This document shows positions 1-5,066 of a stretch of DNA of 8,053 bases, one piece after another. The stretch comes from CAWVVV01 sp964629165 (lineage in GTDB: Bacteria; Verrucomicrobiota; Verrucomicrobiia; Opitutales; Oceanipulchritudinaceae). Position numbers and translations under genes: made by a program. A model generated the notes under the pieces. The model had not been told where the DNA came from, made no database searches, and saw nothing but the letters and a program-made list of their open reading frames with translations. Each line of letters opens with the position of its first letter. Position 1 is the first letter of the stretch. The stretch is taken from NCBI GenBank assembly GCA_964629165.1, contig CAZVQJ010000140.1:1-8053 (forward strand). Reading direction: 5' to 3'.

Positions 1-99
1 CTTTCCCGAGGTGCGGAGGATCTTCAGCACGCACCAAGTGAAAAGTCCACAGACGCCGCCGATCGATAGCGACAGGATGATCCACCCACCGGGGCTCAT
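1..99 (-). CDS. MetS-like small subunit of the NSS transporter (partial, C-terminus off the window)
   Basis: Thirty-three codons are visible before the left edge and no stop is reached. The peptide starts MSPGGWIILSLSIGG, continues as one hydrophobic helix (residues 5-26), then a basic tail with K and R. The start ATG (99-97) overlaps the TGA stop of the transporter (98-96) as ATGA, so the two genes are probably translationally coupled. A purine-rich AGGAAGG ribosome site lies just upstream. Known family: many bacterial NSS transporters are followed by a one-helix protein of about 30-60 residues. MetS beside MetP of Corynebacterium is the characterised case, where it is needed for methionine/alanine uptake. 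By position, size and topology this is inferred to be such a subunit. Sequence similarity alone is too weak to prove it. Confidence 0.7.
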   Translation of the reverse strand, partial: MSPGGWIILSLSIGGVCGLFTWCVLKILRTSGK

Positions 100-1841
100 T
101 CCCTTCCTTCCTCATTGAAGGTGGTTTCGATCTCCCGAAGCCGGTCAGACGTCGCGATGACGATGAGCGTGCCGAGCAGAACGGCAAGAATGACGGCGAT
201 TGACATCCAGGCGACGGGATCCGGAGCGATAAAGAGGTCCCTCCAATAGGCCGTCGGTTGCGCCGGTTCGCCGGGGCGAAGGCTGATGCCGAAGATGTTC
301 GACAACATCCACAAGGCGAAGATTACGAGAAGGAGAACGGGACTGATCCAACGCATGATAGGGAGGAAAATCCGGGGGATGCGCATGGTAGAGCCTTCGT
401 GTGCCCATGCAAAACCCTTCTCGAGCCCGATAATCCACGCGAAGACAATGATTTCGATCGTGGCAAAAACAAAAATGAGGAACGTCCCCGCCCAGAAATC
501 AATCGTATCAAGCGCCTTCGCATCGGCGCTGAAGTAGAAGACAAAGACGGTTCCGAGGATTGTGATGAGCCCGAGGATCGAGACGGATTTCCGTCGGCCG
601 ATTCCCATCGCTTCCTCCAGAAAGGCGATACCGGGTTGCAGCATAGAGAGCGAACTCGTGACGGCGGCGAGAAAAAGCAGAGAGAAAAAGAGAAAACCGA
701 AGAGGTTGCCCGCCGGCATGTTCGCAAAGACCATCGGGAGCACTTTGAACCCGAGATCGAAGGTTCCGAGGCCGGCGCCGATCAAACCGCTTGCCCCGAG
801 AAAGACAATCGCCGCCGGAACGGTGATGAGCCCCGCGAGACCGACTTCGGCAACTTCGTTCGCAGCGGTCGCAGCGAGGCCGCTGAGGACAATATCGTCA
901 TCGCGCCTCATGTAACTCGCGTAGGTGATGATGATGCCGAATCCGACCGACAGACTGAAAAAGACCTGCCCGATGGCAGCAACCCAGAGATCGGGCTTGG
1001 AGAGCTGATCGACAAAGGTAACGGTGCGGATGCGGTGGTTTGCGGGATCAGCAGCAACCGTCCGGATAGCTGCCGCTCGCTGCTCGCTTCCGAGGATTTC
1101 CGCGCCGGTGGCGCTTTGCCAGAAGCCGGTTTCTGCGTCGCGCACCTCGAGGTAGGTCTTGTTCGGGTTCCACATGAAGCCGAGTCCATTGTTCAGCGAA
1201 CGGTCGGGAAAGGCCGTATCGGGGGTGCCGAGGGTGAGGACCCGGATGAGGATGATGATGGCGATGATCATCAGCGCAGGCATCGCATAGGTGCAGAACC
1301 ACTCGATCCCCCGCGCGATTCCTCGATAGATGAGAAGAAAATTGAGGACGAAGCAGAGGACGAGGTAACTGCCAACGCCTTCCCATCCAAAATGAACGGC
1401 GGAACCGTTGCGGGACGCACCGATGAACTCCGCCCAGAACCCGGTCGAGGCATGGACATCGGCGAACTCCATCTGGCCTCGCGCGAAGTTGACGGCATAT
1501 CCCAGGCACCACGCCTCGATATACACGTAATACATGAAGATGCACACCGGGATCACGATGCTGACCCCGCCCACCCATTTTACCCAGCGGTGCTTCGAAA
1601 GCGCGGCGAGGATACCGGGGGATGAATGGTAGCCGAGCTGGCCGCCACGGCGCCCGAGCGTCCATTCCGCCCAACAAATCGGCAGACCGAGGAGGAGAAA
1701 GCCGATGAAGTAGGCGAGCATGAAGGCGCCTCCGCCATACTGCGCGACGTTGCCCGGGAAACGCAGGAAGTTGCCGAGACCGACGGCACTTCCCGCAACC
1801 GCGAGAATCGCACCGAGCCGGGTGTTCCAGGTTTCCTTCAT
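96..1841 (-). CDS. LeuT-like sodium-dependent amino-acid transporter (NSS/SNF family)
   Basis: The 581-residue, 12-helix inner-membrane protein is predicted to import an amino acid with Na+. Helix 1 carries GSAVGLGNFLRFP (17-29), the family signature that forms the sodium sites. The usual Trp before RFP is Leu. Compared with Aquifex LeuT (from memory), key substrate and ion residues are kept: Tyr105, Phe295, Ser298, Phe301, Asn328, Thr395 and Ser396. Thr254 of LeuT becomes Ser296 and Ile359 becomes Met400. The end of the protein also resembles LeuT (IPRIF...MRWISP). This suggests a small or mid-size hydrophobic amino acid, but the substrate is not certain. An unusual insertion of about 50 residues lies in the loop before helix 6 (228-279). 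The ATG at 1841 was chosen because family members begin just before the W-x-x-R-L-G motif. An in-frame TTG at 1880 would add 13 residues but has no ribosome site. The gene lies 49 bases after the methyltransferase and overlaps the small-subunit gene. Confidence 0.95.
   Translation of the reverse strand: MKETWNTRLGAILAVAGSAVGLGNFLRFPGNVAQYGGGAFMLAYFIGFLLLGLPICWAEWTLGRRGGQLGYHSSPGILAALSKHRWVKWVGGVSIVIPVCIFMYYVYIEAWCLGYAVNFARGQMEFADVHASTGFWAEFIGASRNGSAVHFGWEGVGSYLVLCFVLNFLLIYRGIARGIEWFCTYAMPALMIIAIIILIRVLTLGTPDTAFPDRSLNNGLGFMWNPNKTYLEVRDAETGFWQSATGAEILGSEQRAAAIRTVAADPANHRIRTVTFVDQLSKPDLWVAAIGQVFFSLSVGFGIIITYASYMRRDDDIVLSGLAATAANEVAEVGLAGLITVPAAIVFLGASGLIGAGLGTFDLGFKVLPMVFANMPAGNLFGFLFFSLLFLAAVTSSLSMLQPGIAFLEEAMGIGRRKSVSILGLITILGTVFVFYFSADAKALDTIDFWAGTFLIFVFATIEIIVFAWIIGLEKGFAWAHEGSTMRIPRIFLPIMRWISPVLLLVIFALWMLSNIFGISLRPGEPAQPTAYWRDLFIAPDPVAWMSIAVILAVLLGTLIVIATSDRLREIETTFNEEGRE
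100..112 (-). promoter_or_regulatory. Ribosome binding site of the MetS-like gene
   Basis: Read on the minus strand, AGGAAGGAAGGGA directly precedes the ATG at 99. It lies within the last codons of the transporter gene. It is the best Shine-Dalgarno match in the leftward operon. This supports the tiny ORF as a real gene, because the overlap alone could have been chance. Confidence 0.65.
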
Positions 1842-1890
1842 CGGGGGAGCATCCTGTGGCGGACCTTCATCGCCGGACAAACGAATTCGT

Positions 1891-2481
1891 TCAGTTCGGT
1901 TCCCGGGATAAAGGACTCAGCCAGAGGAGGAAAGGGGCGGGGCGCCGTGTGGGGGCGGGGAGGATTTTTTCGATCCGCAGACGTCCACCCGCTGCGAGAG
2001 CCTCGCACGCTGCATGGACGGCTTCCGCTTCACGTGCGCCTTCCGGATGGCCGGGGTAACAGACAATGCTGATCGCCCCACGCGGGGAGAGCCGCTCGAG
2101 CGCGGCGGTGAGGGCTGCGAGTGTGGTGGAAGAGGTCGTCGTGCGCGCCTTGTCGCCGCCGGGGAGATAGCCTAGGTTGAAAACGACCGCGGCAAGCGGA
2201 GCGGCCGATGCCGGGATCAGCTTGGCGAGACCTGCATGATTGCCGCGAAGCAGCGTCACACGCTCGAGCAGGTCCGCTTCTCGCAGGCGTAGAGCGGTCG
2301 CGGCGATGGCGGTCTCCTGGAGATCGATCGCGTAAACACGCCCTTTCGCGCCAACGAAACGGGCCAGGGCCACCGTGTCGTGGCCGTTGCCAGCGGTGGC
2401 ATCGACGGCCGTGTCACCCGCACGGAGGTGTTGGGCGAGGCGTGCATGGCACTCCGTTGTGATGGAACGGTAAAGACCCAT
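1891..2481 (-). CDS. mnmM: Class I SAM-dependent methyltransferase, YtqB/MnmM family (tRNA U34 modification)
   Basis: This 196-residue cytoplasmic enzyme has a Rossmann-type SAM fold. Visible motifs are DATAGNGHDT (27-36, SAM-binding loop), an acidic residue at the end of strand 2 (AID, Asp53), NLGYLPGGDK (102-111) and YPGHPEG (142-148). The last two are hallmarks of the former 'rRNA methylase' family PF06962. Known biology: Bacillus subtilis YtqB, now MnmM, methylates 5-aminomethyl-uridine at tRNA position 34 to the 5-methylaminomethyl form. By family it should do the same here, though substrate was not demonstrated for this clade. The ATG at 2481 gives the usual family length. The frame stays open for 45 more codons, but those would run through the divergent junction into the neighbouring gene and do not resemble the family. 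No good ribosome site precedes the chosen start. The gene heads the leftward operon with the transporter. Confidence 0.88.
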   Translation of the reverse strand: MGLYRSITTECHARLAQHLRAGDTAVDATAGNGHDTVALARFVGAKGRVYAIDLQETAIAATALRLREADLLERVTLLRGNHAGLAKLIPASAAPLAAVVFNLGYLPGGDKARTTTSSTTLAALTAALERLSPRGAISIVCYPGHPEGAREAEAVHAACEALAAGGRLRIEKILPAPTRRPAPFLLWLSPLSREPN

Positions 2482-2490
2482 GATCGGTGA

Positions 2491-2508
2491 GGTTCGCCCT
2501 TGCGAACC
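2491..2508. promoter_or_regulatory. Perfect inverted repeat in the divergent junction (candidate operator)
   Basis: GGTTCGC and GCGAACC form a perfect 7-bp inverted repeat around a 4-base spacer (CCTT). It sits between the divergent starts at 2481 and 2543, where it could bind a dimeric regulator or fold as a leader hairpin. The junction also holds a weak sigma70-like match for the rightward operon (TTGTGA at 2457-2462, CATGAT at 2479-2484, 16-base spacing), which I do not consider convincing. No leftward promoter is evident. Which gene, if any, the repeat controls cannot be told from sequence. Confidence 0.35.
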
Positions 2509-2529
2509 CAATCGTCGGAGTTCCATCTT

Positions 2530-2535
2530 GGAGGT
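2530..2535 (+). promoter_or_regulatory. GGAGGT ribosome binding site for the LysM lipoprotein gene
   Basis: GGAGGT is the strongest Shine-Dalgarno sequence in the rightward block. The nearest ATG (2537) is only one base away, too close to be used, and the next (2555) is 19 bases away. An in-frame TTG at 2543 is 7 bases downstream, the ideal spacing. The site therefore favours a TTG start. Confidence 0.55.
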
Positions 2536-2542
2536 CATGCGG

Positions 2543-3349
2543 TTGCGAGCGAAAATGCGGGACAGGGAAAAGTTCGGGGTGCGAACGCTGGTTCTGGGAG
2601 CTTTCCTCTCAATCATCCTCAGCGGCTGCTTTGATCGGCCGGCGGAGATGTTGCCAGAGACGGAGGAGCGGGCCTACCGCCGGGGTTTGACGCTGCGCAA
2701 GGAAGGCAGGAATCAGGAGGCGATGGCGGCGTTTCTCGATGTGATCGACTCGCGGCGGGTCGCACCCGAAAGCCACCTCGAGGCAGGTTTGTTATACCTG
2801 GAGCATCTCGGAGATCCGGTTTCGGCAATCTATCACTTCAACCGCTATCTATATTTCAAGCCGAATGGCGAGAATGCTCCGCGGGTGAAAGAGCTCATCA
2901 CGACCTCCAAAAAGGAATTCATGCGGAGCCTCCCGGGTGACCCGTTTCTCGACGAGGTGGAACGGCTCGATGCCTTCGCCCGGATGAAGGAGCTGGATGA
3001 GGAGAATGTGCGCCTGCGCCAGCAACTCGCCACGACCCGCACCGAACTCGAAAGATGGCAGAACCAGGGTTCCCGGCTCGCTCAACGGGTGGAAGAGCTG
3101 CAGAATCTGCCGCCGCCGACCGCCCAGGTGGCCCCGATCGTAGTGGAACACCGGCAGGTCGTCTCCCGTCCGGCTTCCGACGCCCGGGGACCGCGCACCT
3201 ACACCGTGCAGTCAGGCGATACGCTTTCCCGCATCAGCCGTGAGATGTACGGGACGACAGGACGATGGACCGAGATCTTCGAGGCCAACCGCGACCAGCT
3301 GCCTTCACAGAACGCCCTGCGACCAGGGCAGGTGCTCAGGATTCCATGA
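2543..3349 (+). CDS. LysM-domain lipoprotein with TPR-like and coiled-coil regions
   Basis: The 268-residue product (from the TTG start) has a basic N-terminus, a hydrophobic stretch and the lipobox ILSGC. Cys29 should therefore be lipidated after signal peptidase II cleavage, anchoring it to a membrane on the periplasmic side. Residues 41-114 form paired helices like a TPR (EERAYRRGLTLRKEGRNQEA, then a second helical repeat). Residues 139-188 are a charged coiled coil. A proline-rich linker leads to a C-terminal LysM domain (219-267, starting YTVQSGDTLSRISREMYG), which binds the glycan strands of peptidoglycan. Starts at ATG 2537 or ATG 2555 are possible and give the same mature protein. ATG 2480 would share bases with the divergent methyltransferase start and is unlikely. 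The stop is 30 bases before the DUF432 gene, so the two are probably cotranscribed. Likely role (inferred): structural or sensory link between membrane and cell wall, possibly serving the downstream channel. Confidence 0.88.
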   Translation: MRAKMRDREKFGVRTLVLGAFLSIILSGCFDRPAEMLPETEERAYRRGLTLRKEGRNQEAMAAFLDVIDSRRVAPESHLEAGLLYLEHLGDPVSAIYHFNRYLYFKPNGENAPRVKELITTSKKEFMRSLPGDPFLDEVERLDAFARMKELDEENVRLRQQLATTRTELERWQNQGSRLAQRVEELQNLPPPTAQVAPIVVEHRQVVSRPASDARGPRTYTVQSGDTLSRISREMYGTTGRWTEIFEANRDQLPSQNALRPGQVLRIP

Positions 3350-3379
3350 CACCTCCAGGAGCAGCAGGATGAGCGAAAG

Positions 3380-4195
3380 ATGACTTCCCACCTCCAGTTC
3401 TGGAACGATCGCGACGTCCCCGACGGGCGCACCTGCCTCTGGCGTTTGGGGACTCTGCGCATGTGGATCCAGAGGCTCGAGGACTCGTGGCGCCTCGCAA
3501 GGGAATACGGAACCTCCTCCGAACAGATGAACACATCGCTGGTCCCGAACGATGTGGTTCCGGACAAGCTGGAATGGCAGCGACTCTCGCTCGTCAAACC
3601 GGCCCGTGCCTTTCGTCTGCTCCCGGAGATGGCGGATCGCCCACTCGTTGCGCGGCCCGAAGAGCGGGTCATCATTCCGTCGGGGGAGAGCGTGACCTAC
3701 TACTGCCTGTTGCCGACCTGGGTGCGCTTCAGCCTCGCGCCGGCCGCAACAGGAGAATGGATGTCGTTTGGCGCATGGCCGACGCGTGAACTCGCGGGCA
3801 CCTGGTTTGGCGATCATGCGAGCGGGGTTCTCGGCTATGCCCTGGGGATTCCGGCAGGGCGCGATTGGGAACAACTTCCGGTCGGGCCGCACCACGTCAT
3901 CGTCCCGGTCCGGATCACCAATGGGTCGGCGGAACACCTCGATTTCGAGCGTCTTTGCGTGCGCCCGCAATTCCTGGGGATCTACGCCGCCCGCCACGAA
4001 CTGTGGGCAAATGCGATCGATGTCGCCTTTCACGGTTCGACCCGCGAAAGTACCGTGCGCTACGATCCCCACGCCCCGGCAGAGGCGGTCGGGGCGAAAG
4101 CGGTGGCGGCACCCAGGGAACGGGCGGAACGCTCGCTCGTCGGCATCACGTTTTCTCACCCTTCCCCAAACGACTTTCGTTCGAGGATACCATGA
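3380..4195 (+). CDS. DUF432-family protein, probable partner of the MscS channel
   Basis: This 271-residue protein has no signal peptide and no membrane segment, so it is probably cytoplasmic. It looks beta-rich and has many conserved-looking aromatic and proline positions. Recognisable blocks are RPLVARPEERVIIPSGE (87-103), a YYCLLPTWVRF core (107-117), and ELAGTWFGD (137-145) followed by GVLGYAL (149-155). The (S/G)xTWFGD block and the neighbouring channel gene fit DUF432, recalled from memory rather than searched. The family has no established biochemical function to my knowledge but is often found beside MscS channels. The ATG at 3380 is preceded by a modest AGGA at 3366-3369. The stop overlaps the channel start as ATGA, so the two products are likely made in fixed ratio. 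It may be a regulatory or sensory subunit of the channel; that is inference. No catalytic motif is evident. Confidence 0.75.
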   Translation: MTSHLQFWNDRDVPDGRTCLWRLGTLRMWIQRLEDSWRLAREYGTSSEQMNTSLVPNDVVPDKLEWQRLSLVKPARAFRLLPEMADRPLVARPEERVIIPSGESVTYYCLLPTWVRFSLAPAATGEWMSFGAWPTRELAGTWFGDHASGVLGYALGIPAGRDWEQLPVGPHHVIVPVRITNGSAEHLDFERLCVRPQFLGIYAARHELWANAIDVAFHGSTRESTVRYDPHAPAEAVGAKAVAAPRERAERSLVGITFSHPSPNDFRSRIP

Positions 4196-4995
4196 ACAGT
4201 TGGCAGGAACAGGCTTGGACGGTGGCGCTATGGCTGGTCTTGGGATTGCCGCTCGTTTTCCTCGCGAGCCACTTCGCTGGCAAAGGGTTGTCGAGGTTGG
4301 GCCGGGCCCATGCATCGATGGTGGTGCGTCGGGTGATTCTCTACTTCGGCCTCCTGGGCATCGTTACCTCCATCCTCCTTGCCCTCAAGGTGGACCTGAC
4401 CGGGTGGCTGGCGACCGCAGGGATTGCGACGATTGCGATCGGCTTTGCCGCGCAGACGAGCCTCTCGAACTATATCAGCGGGCTCTTTCTGATCGGGGAG
4501 CGCACCTTCCGGGTGGGCGATCTGCTCAGGGTCGGCACGACCACCGGGGTGGTCGAGTCGATCGACATGCTCTCCGTAAAACTGCGCAGCCTCGACAATC
4601 TCTATGTGCGCATTCCGAACGAGGAGCTGCTCAAATCGCAGACCGTCACTGTCACCCGGTTCCCGATCCGTCGAATGGATCTGGTGGTACGGGTTACCTT
4701 CGAGGCACCGCTCGAACGGGTGCGGGAAATCCTCCGGGAAGTGGCCGAGGCAAACCCCCATTGTCTGCGTGAACCCGCACCGCTGATCCTCGTCGATGAA
4801 CTGTCCGAACAGGGCTTCAACATTCGATTCGGGGTGTGGTTCGAGAAAACGAGGTATGTCGATACGCGAAATGCGCTCTTTGTGGAGATGCAGCGGCGGT
4901 TTCTGGAAGAACGCATTCGTTTCCAGCTTCCCCGGATGGTGATGGAGGATATTCCCTCATCACCTTCAAAAGTGGTCGAGTCATCCGATATTTGA
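4192..4995 (+). CDS. Small-conductance mechanosensitive channel (MscS family)
   Basis: This 267-residue channel has three predicted membrane helices (about 9-29, 46-66 and 70-102). The third is the pore helix, rich in Ala and Gly (TAGIATIAIGFAAQ), and ends in the family block SLSNYISGLFLIGERTFRVGD (90-110). The beta domain follows, with the conserved VYIPN-like turn as VRIPNEEL (139-146), then the C-terminal alpha/beta vestibule domain (about 162-252). Size and helix number match the core MscS design. Such channels open under membrane tension to release solutes during hypo-osmotic shock. The ATG at 4192 has GAGG five bases upstream and overlaps the DUF432 stop. The frame is open further upstream, but that stretch lies over the DUF432 gene and is not channel-like. 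A terminator follows immediately, so this is the last gene of the LysM-DUF432-MscS operon. Confidence 0.95.
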   Translation: MNSWQEQAWTVALWLVLGLPLVFLASHFAGKGLSRLGRAHASMVVRRVILYFGLLGIVTSILLALKVDLTGWLATAGIATIAIGFAAQTSLSNYISGLFLIGERTFRVGDLLRVGTTTGVVESIDMLSVKLRSLDNLYVRIPNEELLKSQTVTVTRFPIRRMDLVVRVTFEAPLERVREILREVAEANPHCLREPAPLILVDELSEQGFNIRFGVWFEKTRYVDTRNALFVEMQRRFLEERIRFQLPRMVMEDIPSSPSKVVESSDI

Positions 4996-4996
4996 G

Positions 4997-5041
4997 GAGC
5001 GCGCAGAAGTCCGGGAGGGATCCGGGAGGCGCGTTCTTTTT
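4997..5041 (+). terminator. Probable rho-independent terminator after the MscS gene
   Basis: GAGCGCGC (4997-5004) can pair with GCGCGTTC (5029-5036), an 8-bp GC-rich stem with one G-U pair, followed at once by five T residues (5037-5041). The loop is long, 24 bases, which lowers confidence. The loop is mainly a tandem pair of TCCGGGAGG copies. It starts one base after the MscS stop and separates the channel operon from the next gene. Confidence 0.5.
5010..5029. repeat. Tandem 9-base direct repeat in the terminator loop
   Basis: TCCGGGAGG occurs at 5010-5018 and again at 5021-5029, an 11-base period. The last base of the second copy also begins the right arm of the terminator stem. It may be a local slippage duplication that enlarged the loop. 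No function is evident. Confidence 0.5.
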
Positions 5042-5066
5042 CCGGAATTTTTGAGAATGACCGATT

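Noticed and set aside
258..1625. Long plus-strand frame of 455 codons opposite the transporter
   Set aside because: The peptide is extremely rich in D, E, R and G with no domain or hydrophobic core. It is the codon-bias mirror of the clearly real transporter gene.
1842..1880. TTG start giving the transporter 13 extra N-terminal residues
   Set aside because: The added stretch (Gly, Pro and acidic residues) is not family-like and has no ribosome site. The ATG at 1841 sits where the family normally begins.
1880..1891. Perfect 12-bp palindrome AACGAATTCGTT between the methyltransferase and transporter genes
   Set aside because: A 12-bp palindrome is expected about twice in 8 kb by chance. This one overlaps a stop codon and has no other support as a site.
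2491..2508. LexA (SOS) box reading of the inverted repeat
   Set aside because: The half-sites are in the order GTTC...GAAC with an 8-base gap, not the GAAC-N4-GTTC or GTTC-N7-GTTC patterns known for LexA.
2482..2616. N-terminal extension of the methyltransferase by 45 residues
   Set aside because: It would run through the divergent junction and into the oppositely oriented lipoprotein gene, and it does not resemble the family.
3305..4315. Minus-strand frame of 336 codons opposite DUF432 and MscS
   Set aside because: It spans parts of three real genes on the other strand, is rich in R, P, G and H and has no recognisable motif. It is a shadow frame.
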